From JBFLVT01 sp036804525 (GTDB lineage Bacteria; Bacillota; Desulfotomaculia; Desulfotomaculales; JASEER01), in assembly GCA_036804525.1 (NCBI GenBank), contig DAIRSE010000010.1, forward strand, positions 1 through 64,000: a DNA stretch of 64,000 nt. Direction: 5' to 3'. Positions 8,799 through 17,482 of this stretch are shown piece by piece. A program made the position numbers and the translations under genes. The notes beneath the pieces are model-generated. The model made no database searches and was not told the origin of the DNA. It was given only the letters and a program-made list of their open reading frames with translations. How positions within the stretch are numbered: position 1 is the first letter of the stretch; each line of letters opens with the position of its first letter.

Positions 8799-8934
8799 GG
8801 GCTGTTCAAAAACAAGCATGGCGCGGAAAGCCTAATGGCTATAAGCACTAAGCTATAGGCTGCAGAACGTTGTAGAACGGATTCGGCTTTGCCGAATCCG
8901 AACCACTCAAATTGAGTGCTAGGTCAACAGCCCC
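8799..8934. mobile_element. Remnant of the GGGGCTGTT..AAAAAC-ended element
   Basis: GGGCTGTTCAAAAAC at 8799-8813 and the following CATGGCGCGGAA closely match the reverse complement of the right end of the intact element at 10804-10927. The interval closes with GTCAACAGCCCC (8923-8934), like the other end. The interior differs, being filled by word repeats and a hairpin. It looks like a decayed or composite copy. Confidence 0.5.
8878..8900. repeat. Perfect 10-bp hairpin
   Basis: CGGATTCGGC-TTT-GCCGAATCCG forms a perfect 10-bp stem with a 3-nt loop. There is no T run on either side, so it is not a normal terminator. A related TTCGC-TCC-GCGAA hairpin occurs at 37436-37460. Confidence 0.7.
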
Positions 8935-9037
8935 ATCCCTTGCGTCGGGAAAACTGCGGAGTAAGGGACCGCCAGCGGGCTTTCCGTTCACGCCTGTTGC
9001 ATATACATTTTTCAAGCAAATAATTGGGGTGAAAGCC

Positions 9038-10393
9038 TTGAGCGATTATGACATCGGCCATGAGGTTATCGAGCAGCTACTGGTGAAGGCCAGGGAATTG
9101 GGTCTCGACCCATTTGAGATGCGCTTTGAAATATGCCCCGCTGAAATCCTGTACACCTTCGGGGCTTACGGTATGCCCACACGTTTCAGCCATTGGAGCT
9201 TCGGCAAGGCCTGGCACCGCATCAAGATGGAATACGATTACAACCTCAGCCGCATCTACGAACTGGTGATCAACACCGATCCCTGCTATGCTTTCCTTCT
9301 TGAGGGTAATTCACCTATCCAGAATAAGCTGGTATGCGCTCATGCCTTGGGTCACAGCGACTTTTTCAAGCACAACGCCTACTTTACGCATACCTCGCGC
9401 AGGATGCTGGATACGATGGAAGCGTCAGCCGGCAGGATACGCAGCTACGAAATGATGTACGGGCGGCAGCGCGTTGAAGAGTTTCTTGACGCGGTACTGG
9501 CCCTGCAGGAACACATAAACCCTTACATGTACGCACATCGCGAATCGCAGGCACGCGACGGCGGGGGAACCTGTTCTTGTCCTGCGGGCCGGGGGACCCC
9601 TTACGATGACCTTTGGGAGCTGGACGGCCGGCCCTGCGGCAAATGTGGCACTGCGGATACGAAGGCCCGGCCTCCCCTTGCGAAGGACCTTCTTTTTTTC
9701 TTTATACAACACGCGCGAGAATTGGAAGAGTGGCAGCGAGATATCCTTGGCGTCATTCGCGACGAGACACGCTATTTTTGGCCGCAGATGGAAACCAAGA
9801 TCGTCAACGAGGGCTGGGCTACGTTCTGGCATCTCCGGATCATGCGCGAGATCGATCTGCCTGAAAGCGAGGCCTTAGAGTTTGCCAGGATGCATGCTGG
9901 CCTCATCCAGAGCGCCAAATTCAAGATCAACCCATACCTGCTGGGTCTTACCGTGCTGGAGGACATCGAAGAACGCTACGGGCGAGAAAAACTTTTCGAG
10001 GTAAGGTCGACGTGTAATGACGTGTCTTTTCTCCGCAACTACCTGACCAGAGACATTGTGGAACGCCTTGACCTGTATGTATACAGGCGTGTGGGCCACG
10101 AATGGCGCGTAGTCGAAAAGAACTGGGAGCGGGTCAGGGATACGCTGGTCGAAAACCTGACCAACTGCGGGTATCCTTACATTGTTGTGGCTGACGGGGA
10201 TTATAACCGTCGCGGAGAACTGTATCTGCGGCATTTGTATGAAGGCGTGGAACTCGATGTCCTGTACCTGGAAAAGACGTTGCCGTACGTGCACCGGATC
10301 TGGGGCCGCCCGGTCCACCTTGAAACCGTCCTGGAAGAGAAGCCTGCCGTCTTCTCGTATAACGGGGAACGGGTTACAAGGAGATTTCTCTAA
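9038..10393 (+). CDS. spoVR: SpoVR-family sporulation protein
   Basis: A protein of about 451 residues of the SpoVR family, required for normal spore cortex in Bacillus; its biochemical role is unknown. Family hallmarks are the early FEICPAEILYTFGAYGMP-like segment, HALGHSDFFKHN, a Cys-rich insertion near 180-215, and the conserved WPQMETKIVNEGWATFWH. The TTG at 9038 is chosen because GGGGTGA lies just upstream and the length matches B. subtilis SpoVR (468). An in-frame GTG at 9029 is an alternative; further upstream the frame runs through repeat DNA. No partner genes (yeaH, prkA) are adjacent. Confidence 0.92.
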   Translation: MSDYDIGHEVIEQLLVKARELGLDPFEMRFEICPAEILYTFGAYGMPTRFSHWSFGKAWHRIKMEYDYNLSRIYELVINTDPCYAFLLEGNSPIQNKLVCAHALGHSDFFKHNAYFTHTSRRMLDTMEASAGRIRSYEMMYGRQRVEEFLDAVLALQEHINPYMYAHRESQARDGGGTCSCPAGRGTPYDDLWELDGRPCGKCGTADTKARPPLAKDLLFFFIQHARELEEWQRDILGVIRDETRYFWPQMETKIVNEGWATFWHLRIMREIDLPESEALEFARMHAGLIQSAKFKINPYLLGLTVLEDIEERYGREKLFEVRSTCNDVSFLRNYLTRDIVERLDLYVYRRVGHEWRVVEKNWERVRDTLVENLTNCGYPYIVVADGDYNRRGELYLRHLYEGVELDVLYLEKTLPYVHRIWGRPVHLETVLEEKPAVFSYNGERVTRRFL

Positions 10394-10561
10394 GCGTAGG
10401 TGGCAACCCATTAGAAGACTAGCCGGCTGGCCGAATGAGATTACCGTTAATAATGCCCAAAATTGGTCATAATACTACCTAACGGATAAATGAAGATATA
10501 TCTGCAAGAAGTCCGCGCGCTGACGAGTTTGAGTTCCAAAAGAAGAAAGCAGGGAGTGACA

Positions 10562-10759
10562 GTGAAGAACAACCTCTACCTCTTTGAACCCAGGAAACGC
10601 ACGGGGCTCCGCCGCGGCAAGGATGCAAGGAAACGCAGCACGCACAGCCCTCTGAATGAACGGGAGTTCTGGCTGCGCGTAATGCAACACCGCCTGAAGA
10701 CGGTAGGAATTTTCCTGGCGCTGGTGGCCGCAGCCACTGCCATTATACGTCTTTCGTAA
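10562..10759 (+). CDS. Small single-membrane-segment protein, unknown
   Basis: A 65-residue unrecognised protein. The first 40 residues are very basic and arginine-rich; the last 20 form one hydrophobic segment (VGIFLALVAAATAII), giving a predicted tail-anchored membrane protein. The GTG at 10562 follows AGGGAG with 5-6 nt spacing; an ATG at 10490 in the same frame lacks a good site. It lies between spoVR and ku, on the same strand. A sporulation role is possible only by location. Confidence 0.5.
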   Translation: MKNNLYLFEPRKRTGLRRGKDARKRSTHSPLNEREFWLRVMQHRLKTVGIFLALVAAATAIIRLS

Positions 10760-10803
10760 CAGCTTCTCGCCAATGTATCAAATAACCGAACCTCGACGAA
10801 GCC

Positions 10804-10927
10804 GGGGGCTGTTGAAAAACTTCGCCTGACTTTGTCACGCTCGCCGCCCAGTACTCACGTACCACCCAGTACGCTCCGCGCTGGCCGGCTTCACCTTCCG
10901 CGCCGTGTTCGTTTTTGAACAGCCCCC
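10804..10927. mobile_element. Palindromic element with GGGGGCTGTTGAAAAAC ends
   Basis: The 17-bp end GGGGGCTGTTGAAAAAC (10804-10820) is matched by GTTTTTGAACAGCCCCC (10911-10927), 16 of 17 paired. The 90-bp interior is GC-rich and itself partly symmetrical around a TACGT-type centre with two CCCAGTAC words. It has no coding capacity, so it would be a non-autonomous, MITE- or REP-like element. A decayed copy lies at 8799-8934. No target-site duplication could be identified. Confidence 0.65.
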
Positions 10928-11033
10928 ATTTTTCCAACAGGCCCGAAGACGGTCGGGGTTTTCTTTTACCCGTGCCTGCACAGACTAGGTTCAAAATGCG
11001 ACGGCGGAAGAGAGACAAAGGCGGTGAACACCA

Positions 11034-11840
11034 GTGCATGCGATCTGGAAGGGATCGATGTCTTTCGGGCTAATCTATATCCCGGTAAAGCTCTATACGG
11101 CAACCGAGAAAAAGGACGTCCGCTTCAATATGCTGCACCGTGCCTGCAAGACCCCCATCCAATACCGGCGGTACTGCCCGCAGTGCAACAAGGAAGTCGG
11201 CCTGGAGGACGTGGTCCGTGGTTACGAAGTGGACAAGGGGCGGTACGTGATCGTAGAGGACGAGGAACTGGAAGCCCTTGAAGAGGGCGGGCAGCGCAGC
11301 ATTGCCCTGCTGGACTTTGTAGACCTGAACGAGGTCGATCCGATCTTCTGCGAGAAGTCCTACTATCTTGCTCCTGCAGAAGGAGGCGAGAAAGCATACG
11401 AACTATTGAAGCAGGCCATGAGCGAAAGCGGAAAAGCCGCCGTGGGCCGGGTAGCCATCCGGACAAAGGAGAGCCTGGCTCTGGTACGGGCTAAAGAACA
11501 GGTCCTGGTAATGCACACCATGCTTTTCCCCGATGAGGTCCGGAAGCCGGCCTTGATCCCAGAACTGCAGTACGACGTCAAGATCCACGAAAACGAACGT
11601 AAGATGGCCCTCAGCCTGGTGGAGAACCTGGCGGCGCGTTTTGATCCCCGCAAGTACGCCGACGAACGCCGACAGGCCGTGTTGGAGATGATCCGGGCCA
11701 AGGCTGCCGGAGAGCACGCCGTTGTTGTCGCTCCGAAACAGGCAGAAAAAGTGATTGACTTGATGGACGCCCTTAAACGAAGCATTGAAGAAGCCAAGAA
11801 GGGCAGGAAGGCTCCGAAACGCCGGGATGCTAAAGCATGA
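11034..11840 (+). CDS. ku: Ku DNA end-binding protein
   Basis: The 268-residue bacterial Ku homodimer subunit, which rings double-strand DNA ends and recruits the NHEJ ligase. The opening AIWKGSMSFGLIYIPVKLY is a hallmark of the family, followed by a CxxC pair in the YCPQCNKEV loop. A basic C-terminal tail (KKGRKAPKRRDAKA) is typical of DNA-threading extensions. Length is normal. The GTG start is preceded by AAAGGCGGTGA. The stop overlaps the ATG of the ligase gene by 4 nt (ATGA), so the two are translationally coupled. Confidence 0.97.
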   Translation: MHAIWKGSMSFGLIYIPVKLYTATEKKDVRFNMLHRACKTPIQYRRYCPQCNKEVGLEDVVRGYEVDKGRYVIVEDEELEALEEGGQRSIALLDFVDLNEVDPIFCEKSYYLAPAEGGEKAYELLKQAMSESGKAAVGRVAIRTKESLALVRAKEQVLVMHTMLFPDEVRKPALIPELQYDVKIHENERKMALSLVENLAARFDPRKYADERRQAVLEMIRAKAAGEHAVVVAPKQAEKVIDLMDALKRSIEEAKKGRKAPKRRDAKA

Positions 11841-12796
11841 CCCTGCCCCTTTTCCGTCCTATGCTTGCTTTTCCCTCGGAGCCTTTTTCCAGTGACGAGT
11901 ATATCTTTGAGATCAAATGGGACGGTTACCGTTGCCTTGCCTACCTGGATGGTGGGACGGTGTTGCGTTCCCGCAACCTCATCGACCTTACCCCGGTGTT
12001 TCCCGAACTGAGCCGCCTAAACACCTTGGCGCGTTCCCTTCCGGTTATTGTCGACGGAGAGATTGTGGTCACTGTTGACGGGAAACCGAGCTTTTCGGTT
12101 CTGCAGCGCAGAGGACACCTGTCCGACCCGCAGCGTATCATGCGAGTCTCCAAAGAAACGCCCGCGTTGTTCGTGGCTTTTGACATCCTGTACCGCAAAG
12201 GACGGCCGGTGATGGCGGAGCCGGTCGAGGCGCGCCGTGAGATGCTGCGTGAAATCCTCTCCAACAGTTCCAGCCTGGTGGTCAGCGACTATGTGGTCGG
12301 CAACGGGGAGGAGTTCTTCCGGGCTTGTACCGCTGCGGGGATAGAAGGCATGATCGCCAAAAAGCTGGGGAGCCCCTACCTCCCTGGGAAACGCTCCGTT
12401 CTGTGGCGGAAGGTGCGTTCGGCCAGAGAAGCCGATCTGGTGGTATGCGGCTGGGAAGAGGGACAGGGACGGAGAAAGCTGGGAGCGCTGATCCTGGGCG
12501 CATACCAGGAGGAGACGCTGGTTTTCCAGGGCAAGGTGGGAAGCGGTTTTTCGGAAAACGAGGAAGGCGCGCTCCTTAAGGCCTTGGCCAAAATTGCTGT
12601 GCGTCATCCCCCTTTGCCCGTTCCCCGAGACTACCCGCTGCGTCACGCACACTGGGTCCAGCCGCTTTTGGTTTGCAAGGTGAAGTTTACAGAGATAACA
12701 GCTGACGGTTACCTAAGGCACCCGAGCTACCAGGGTCTGCGATGGGATAAAGAACCACGGGAGTGCAGCGTCGTTGCCCTGCAAACCTCATCTTAA
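11837..12796 (+). CDS. ATP-dependent NHEJ DNA ligase (LigD ligase domain alone)
   Basis: A 319-residue stand-alone ATP-dependent DNA ligase equivalent to the ligase domain of LigD; it seals Ku-bound breaks. The nucleotidyltransferase motif I is EIKWDGYR near 25-32, with the adenylated Lys. Other motifs visible are VDGEIVV (about 73-79), EGMIAKK (about 173-179) and LWRKVR (about 192-197). An OB-fold domain forms the last 110 residues. There is no fused polymerase or phosphoesterase domain; the polymerase is encoded separately downstream. The start overlaps the ku stop. Confidence 0.93.
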   Translation: MTLPLFRPMLAFPSEPFSSDEYIFEIKWDGYRCLAYLDGGTVLRSRNLIDLTPVFPELSRLNTLARSLPVIVDGEIVVTVDGKPSFSVLQRRGHLSDPQRIMRVSKETPALFVAFDILYRKGRPVMAEPVEARREMLREILSNSSSLVVSDYVVGNGEEFFRACTAAGIEGMIAKKLGSPYLPGKRSVLWRKVRSAREADLVVCGWEEGQGRRKLGALILGAYQEETLVFQGKVGSGFSENEEGALLKALAKIAVRHPPLPVPRDYPLRHAHWVQPLLVCKVKFTEITADGYLRHPSYQGLRWDKEPRECSVVALQTSS

Positions 12797-12805
12797 AAAC
12801 CAAAA

Positions 12806-12881
12806 CAAGGTGCAGCGGGTTGTTTACTGGATTCGACCACTTGTGGAAGTCATCTTGATCAAGTAAGTCCGCTGCACCTTG
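12806..12881. repeat. Perfect 13-bp inverted repeat between convergent genes
   Basis: CAAGGTGCAGCGG (12806-12818) is perfectly inverted as CCGCTGCACCTTG (12869-12881) around 50 nt. The loop contains a smaller CCAC-TT-GTGG stem and a CTTGATCAAG palindrome. It lies between the convergent ligase and SASP genes, where it could end transcription from both sides, but there is no clean T run. A tiny non-autonomous element is the alternative. Confidence 0.55.
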
Positions 12882-12922
12882 CTGACTTCATTATGTTCCG
12901 GGCGGGCGGTTTTATACTTCCT

Positions 12923-13114
12923 TTATTCGGTTCCTGCTACCTTGTCCATCGATTCCTGGCCGGCCCGCACCAGTTTTTTTATCATGTTTCCGCCAATCTT
13001 TCCGGCTTCGAAGGTTGACAGTTTCTTGCCGCCATTCTTGAGATCGTCTTCCAGTCCCGGTTCTCGGGCTGTTTCGAGCTTCAATCGCGCCATGCGATCG
13101 GTTTTCTTGGCCAT
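12923..13114 (-). CDS. Small acid-soluble spore protein, SspF-like
   Basis: A 63-residue basic protein related to spore SASPs, which coat and protect spore DNA. The C-terminal GKIGGNMIKKLV matches the conserved SASP DNA-binding helix motif (compare GGNMTKKLV in the SASP at 52568). The N-terminal half (LKNGG-like) is closer to SspF than to classical alpha/beta SASPs. The ATG at 13114 has AGAGGTGG at 7 nt; the frame upstream of it is not coding. It is inserted in reverse between the NHEJ ligase and polymerase genes. GCATA and CATATGT words lie upstream, but 21 nt apart, longer than usual for sigma-G. Confidence 0.82.
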   Translation of the reverse strand: MAKKTDRMARLKLETAREPGLEDDLKNGGKKLSTFEAGKIGGNMIKKLVRAGQESMDKVAGTE

Positions 13115-13283
13115 TAATACCACCTCTAAAAGGATTTTCAAGAACTTCTGCGAACCAGCCTGTTGTCCTGATTCGTAAACATATGTTTTGCTCAGGGCCG
13201 GCAAACTATGCCGCACATTTTGCCTGCCCGGGGCCAACAATATAAGATATTGGGAAGCTGCTACGGGCAGGGGTGAAGAACGG

Positions 13284-14177
13284 ATGACACTGGTACAAAT
13301 TCGGGGACGCCGGCTGGAGCTTACCAACCTGGATAAGGTTTACTGGCCGGACGGGCGGACCAAGGGAGATCTGATAGCTTACTACACCGGGGTCGGCGAG
13401 TATGCCATCAGGTACCTCGAGGGACGGCCGGTAGTCATGAGCCGGTATCCCGACGGCATTACTGGGAAGCACTTTTACCAGAAGGAATGTCCCGAATCGG
13501 CCCCTGAGTGGATCGAGACTGTTCCGGTAGCCCACGAGGATGGGGCGCGGATCGTCAACTACGTGGTCTACCGGGGCGTTGAAACGCTGGTGTGGCTGGC
13601 AAACTTAGGCTGCATCGAGATGCATTCCTGGATCTCCAAGGTTGGAACGCTGGCATACCCGGATATCGCCGTCATCGATTTGGACCCGGCAGAGGGGGCA
13701 ACCTTTGAACAGGTTGTGGAAGTGGCCAAGTTGGCCCATACGGCCCTGCGCGAATTTGGCCTCCACGGGTTCCTCAAAACCTCGGGGGCTACCGGACTGC
13801 ACATATTCATCCCTGTTGAGCCAAGACACACCTTCAGCGAAGTTACGCAGGCGATGAAGATTATCGCCGACTTTATCGTGCGGATTTGCCCTTTTGCTAC
13901 GGTCGAACGGATCGTCAGCAAGCGGACGGGGAAGGTCTACGTGGACTACCTGCAAAACACTTTCGGCAAGGCCATGGCTTTTCCTTACAGCGTCCGTCCC
14001 CGCCCCGGGGCGCCGGTCTCGGCCCCGCTCAGTTGGGATGAGCTGGAAGGACCGGGGTGGCGGCCGGAGGACTTTAATATAGACAGCATGCCGGAGCGCC
14101 TTAGAACTGTCGGCGACCTCTACGAGGGTTTCTTCGACGCGCGAAATTCGCTTGAGAACATCCTGGCCCTCCGGTAG
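13284..14177 (+). CDS. LigD-type NHEJ polymerase (primase-fold) domain protein
   Basis: A 297-residue archaeo-eukaryotic-primase-fold polymerase, equivalent to the LigD polymerase domain. It fills gaps, often with ribonucleotides, at Ku-bound ends. The catalytic DLDP (about 132-135), the SGATGLHIFIP nucleotide-binding stretch (about 166-176) and the C-terminal VDYLQNTFGKAMAFPYSVR family block are present. The ATG at 13284 has GGGGTGA 8 nt upstream. It is a free-standing protein, divergent from the SASP gene, and overlaps nothing; dprA follows 85 nt later. Confidence 0.94.
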   Translation: MTLVQIRGRRLELTNLDKVYWPDGRTKGDLIAYYTGVGEYAIRYLEGRPVVMSRYPDGITGKHFYQKECPESAPEWIETVPVAHEDGARIVNYVVYRGVETLVWLANLGCIEMHSWISKVGTLAYPDIAVIDLDPAEGATFEQVVEVAKLAHTALREFGLHGFLKTSGATGLHIFIPVEPRHTFSEVTQAMKIIADFIVRICPFATVERIVSKRTGKVYVDYLQNTFGKAMAFPYSVRPRPGAPVSAPLSWDELEGPGWRPEDFNIDSMPERLRTVGDLYEGFFDARNSLENILALR

Positions 14178-14262
14178 CGCTTTTTACTTGTGGCCTGCAG
14201 GAAAAATCAGGTTGGAGCCGAAGTGTGGTCACATCACGCATAAGTCCTGGGACGGTGTTTTG

Positions 14263-15345
14263 ATGTCGCGCGCCTTTTGGATAGGTTGGGCCCTGGCCGT
14301 TCCCGCGGGGGGCCGTAAAATCATCGGGCTTCTCGAGCGTTTCGGCTCACTGCGCGAAGCCTGGCTGGCCCCTGAGGGCGATGAGCGGCTACGCGGGGTG
14401 GAGGCGGGAGTTGCCAGACGCCGGCAGATCGACCCCGAAAGGGAGCTGGAAAGGCTGTCTCGCAAGGGCATCAGGTTTGTAACCTGGGAAGACAGTGACT
14501 ACCCGGGACGCCTGCGGCATATCTTTGACCCTCCCGCCGTAATTTTCTACAAAGGCCGCCTTGCTCCCGAAGACGACCTTGCGGTGGCCGTAGTCGGTTC
14601 GCGGCGTTGCACATACTATGGCCGGGCGGTGGCCGGTGACCTTGGAGAAGGGCTGGCCAGAGCCGGGGTGACCGTCGTCAGCGGCATGGCTAGGGGGATT
14701 GATTCCGCGGCCCACCGGGGGGCGCTGAAGGGGGGCGGAAGGACGATCGCTGTACTCGGAACGGGTTTAGATGTCGTTTACCCGAGGGAAAATACTAAGC
14801 TGATGCATGAGATTGCGGAAAACGGCGCTGTTTTAAGTGAGTTTGGCCTGGGAGTCCAGCCTGAACCCTGGCACTTCCCTGTACGCAACCGCATCATTGC
14901 GGGAATATCGTGCGGGGTGGTTGTCGTCGAGGCTGCGGAACGAAGCGGGGCGCTGATTACGGCCGACCTCGCCCTGGAGAGCAACCGCGACGTTATGGCT
15001 GTTCCCGGCCCGGTTACCAGTCCGACGTCCAGGGGGGCCAACAAGCTGATCAAACAGGGAGCGCGCCTTGTAGAGGATGTGGAGGACATCCTGGACGAAC
15101 TGGGTTTGTTGCAACTGTTTCCTGGCGATGTTGAGGCTCTTGCTGCGGTCAGCCTGTCTCCCGGTGAAGAACAGGTGTTGGGAATCCTCCGGGAGCAGGG
15201 AGGCCCGGTTGGTGAAGACGAACTGATCACCCGAAGCGCTCAACCTCCCGCCCAGGTTACGGCCGCCCTGGCTTACCTGGAGATCAAGGGACTTGTCACG
15301 CGCCTGCCGGGAAGGTTATACTGTATCTCACACTGTAAGAGGTAA
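14263..15345 (+). CDS. dprA: DNA-processing protein DprA
   Basis: A 360-residue DprA (Smf) protein. It binds incoming single-stranded DNA and loads RecA during transformation. An N-terminal helical region, a central Rossmann-like domain (AVVGSRRCTYYG, SGMARGIDSAAH, LGTGLDVVYPREN, FPVRNRIIAG, EAAERSGALIT) and a C-terminal winged helix are all visible. The ATG at 14263 gives the usual family length; its binding site is weak (GGGACGGTG). It is followed by topA, as in many Firmicutes. Confidence 0.95.
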   Translation: MSRAFWIGWALAVPAGGRKIIGLLERFGSLREAWLAPEGDERLRGVEAGVARRRQIDPERELERLSRKGIRFVTWEDSDYPGRLRHIFDPPAVIFYKGRLAPEDDLAVAVVGSRRCTYYGRAVAGDLGEGLARAGVTVVSGMARGIDSAAHRGALKGGGRTIAVLGTGLDVVYPRENTKLMHEIAENGAVLSEFGLGVQPEPWHFPVRNRIIAGISCGVVVVEAAERSGALITADLALESNRDVMAVPGPVTSPTSRGANKLIKQGARLVEDVEDILDELGLLQLFPGDVEALAAVSLSPGEEQVLGILREQGGPVGEDELITRSAQPPAQVTAALAYLEIKGLVTRLPGRLYCISHCKR

Positions 15346-15385
15346 TCACTGGAAATACATCAGGGTATGCATTGGGGTGGAATGT

Positions 15386-17482
15386 TTGTCGAAAACCGTT
15401 GTCATTGTTGAATCCCCGGCCAAGGCCAAAACGCTTACCAAGTTCCTGGGCAGAAAGTACCAGGTCCTGGCGTCTATGGGCCACGTCCGTGACCTACCCA
15501 AAAGCCAGTTTGGTGTTAATGTGGAAAAAGGGTTTTTGCCCAAGTACATTACGATCAGGGGAAAGGGCGACACCATTTCAGAGCTGCGCAACGCAGCCAG
15601 GAAGGCTGACAAGGTCCTCCTGGCCTCCGACCCCGACCGGGAAGGGGAGGCCATTGCGTGGCACCTGCAACAGCTGCTCAAGATTGACGATGACGTGCCG
15701 TGCCGTATTGAGTTTAACGAAATTACCAAGAAAGCGGTTATCGATGCGCTAAGACACCCCCGGCGCATCGACCAGAACCGCGTTAACGCTCAGCAGGCGC
15801 GCCGGATCCTCGACCGCCTGGTGGGTTACAACTTGAGCCCGTTACTGTGGCGCAAGGTTCGCAGGGGCTTAAGCGCCGGGCGCGTACAGTCCGTTGCGTT
15901 GTACCTCATCTGCGAGCGGGAGGACGAGATCGACGCCTTTGTCCCTGAAGAGTACTGGACGCTTGCCGTCATCTTGACGAAGGACGGCGACAAGATCGAA
16001 GCCAAGCTCTATAAGCGCAACGGGGAAAAGGTGACTGTCCGCTCCAAGGAAGAAATGGACAGGATTATGTCCGAGCTGGAAGGCGCCATCTACAGGGTGG
16101 TCGAGGTCAGGCGCAAGGAGCGCGTTAAAAACCCGCCGCCTCCCTTTACGACAAGCACTCTTCAGCAGGAAGCCAACAGGAAACTGAATTTTACTACGCG
16201 CCGTACAATGATGGTCGCCCAGCAGCTGTACGAGGGCCTTGATCTTGGCAGGGACGGCCATACCGGTCTGGTTACCTATATCCGCACCGATTCGGTCCGC
16301 GTTTCCAACGAGGCCCAGGAAGAGGCCGCGAAGTTTATCGCGGGGCACTTCGGGCCGGAGTACCTGCCCAACCAGCGCCATTTTTACGGCAGCAAGGGGA
16401 AGGTACAGGACGCTCACGAGGCCATACGCCCCACCTCGGTGACGAGGCACCCCGATCTGATCAAGAACTTCCTGACCAGCGACCAGTATAAACTCTACGA
16501 GTTGATCTGGTCGCGGTTTGTGGCCAGCCAGATGGCCCCTGCCGTCATCGACACCACCCGCGTGGATATCGCGGCTGGGGAATACCTCTTCCGGGCAACA
16601 GGGGCCATCGTTAAGTTCCCGGGATACACCAGGGTTTATGCCGATGATCATCCCGAGGAGGATGAAGGGCGCATTCTGCCCCCCCTGCATAAGGATGACG
16701 TTCTAAAGGTCACCCGGCGCGTGCCTAAGCAGCACTTCACCCAACCGCCGCCGCGCTATACCGAGGCCACGCTGGTGCGCACACTGGAGGAAAAGGGCAT
16801 CGGGCGTCCCAGTACTTACGCTCCCGTGGTAGAAACCATCCAGAAGCGGGGCTACGTCGTGCGGCGAGGCAAAAACCTCTTCCCGACGGAACTGGGGCGC
16901 AAAGTCCTGGATCTGTTAAAAGAGTATTTCCCCGACGTGATCAACGTCGAGTTCACGGCCGAGATGGAGGAAAAGCTCGACCAGATCGAGGACGGCGACA
17001 TCGACTGGGTGGCTGTCCTGGAGGATTTTTATACATCCTTCCGGGAGGACGTGGCCAAGGCCGAACAGGAGATCGGCAAGATCCCTCTGGAGGAAGAGGA
17101 AGCGGAGGTTACGGACGAAACCTGCGAGTTCTGCGGGCGCAATATGGTCGTCAAGACAGGCCGCTACGGCCGTTTCCTTGCCTGCCCGGGGTTCCCCGAG
17201 TGCAAAAACGCCCGTCCCATTCTTGAAGAAACCGGCCAGACCTGTCCCAAGTGCGGGGAAAAGGTTGTTGTGCGGCGCACCAGGAAAGGACGGACATTTT
17301 TTGGCTGTTCCAGCTACCCCAAGTGCGACTTTGTCACCTGGGACGTCCCTGTCAATGAGAAATGCCCGCAATGCGGCACTTTTCTTGTTCAGAAGCAGAC
17401 GAAAAAAAGCAAGACGTATTACTGCGCCAATCCCGCATGCGCCTTCAGGGACAAGCAGGCTGCCGGGGGCCAAAAACAGTGA
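15386..17482 (+). CDS. topA: DNA topoisomerase I
   Basis: A 698-residue type IA topoisomerase that relaxes negative supercoils. The Toprim domain opens with TVVIVESPAKAKT, the active-site Tyr lies in GLVTYIRTDS, and three C-terminal zinc-finger modules follow (CEFC..C, CPKC..C, CPQC..C). The TTG at 15386 is preceded by GGGGTGG and gives the length of B. subtilis TopA. Its stop overlaps the GTG of trmFO. Confidence 0.97.
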   Translation: MSKTVVIVESPAKAKTLTKFLGRKYQVLASMGHVRDLPKSQFGVNVEKGFLPKYITIRGKGDTISELRNAARKADKVLLASDPDREGEAIAWHLQQLLKIDDDVPCRIEFNEITKKAVIDALRHPRRIDQNRVNAQQARRILDRLVGYNLSPLLWRKVRRGLSAGRVQSVALYLICEREDEIDAFVPEEYWTLAVILTKDGDKIEAKLYKRNGEKVTVRSKEEMDRIMSELEGAIYRVVEVRRKERVKNPPPPFTTSTLQQEANRKLNFTTRRTMMVAQQLYEGLDLGRDGHTGLVTYIRTDSVRVSNEAQEEAAKFIAGHFGPEYLPNQRHFYGSKGKVQDAHEAIRPTSVTRHPDLIKNFLTSDQYKLYELIWSRFVASQMAPAVIDTTRVDIAAGEYLFRATGAIVKFPGYTRVYADDHPEEDEGRILPPLHKDDVLKVTRRVPKQHFTQPPPRYTEATLVRTLEEKGIGRPSTYAPVVETIQKRGYVVRRGKNLFPTELGRKVLDLLKEYFPDVINVEFTAEMEEKLDQIEDGDIDWVAVLEDFYTSFREDVAKAEQEIGKIPLEEEEAEVTDETCEFCGRNMVVKTGRYGRFLACPGFPECKNARPILEETGQTCPKCGEKVVVRRTRKGRTFFGCSSYPKCDFVTWDVPVNEKCPQCGTFLVQKQTKKSKTYYCANPACAFRDKQAAGGQKQ

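Larger units (their letters stand above)
8711..9037. other. Gene-free interval packed with element remnants
   Basis: The interval between the divergent MFS and spoVR genes holds, in order: a CTGTTGAAAAAC end, a GGGCTGTTCAAAAAC-ended element (8799-8934), a degenerate GCTATAAGC word array (8829-8865), a perfect hairpin (8878-8900) and a CACTCAA-A-TTGAGTG palindrome (8904-8918). No gene is supported. The spoVR frame is open back to 8912, but those codons lie in repeat DNA. Confidence 0.55.
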
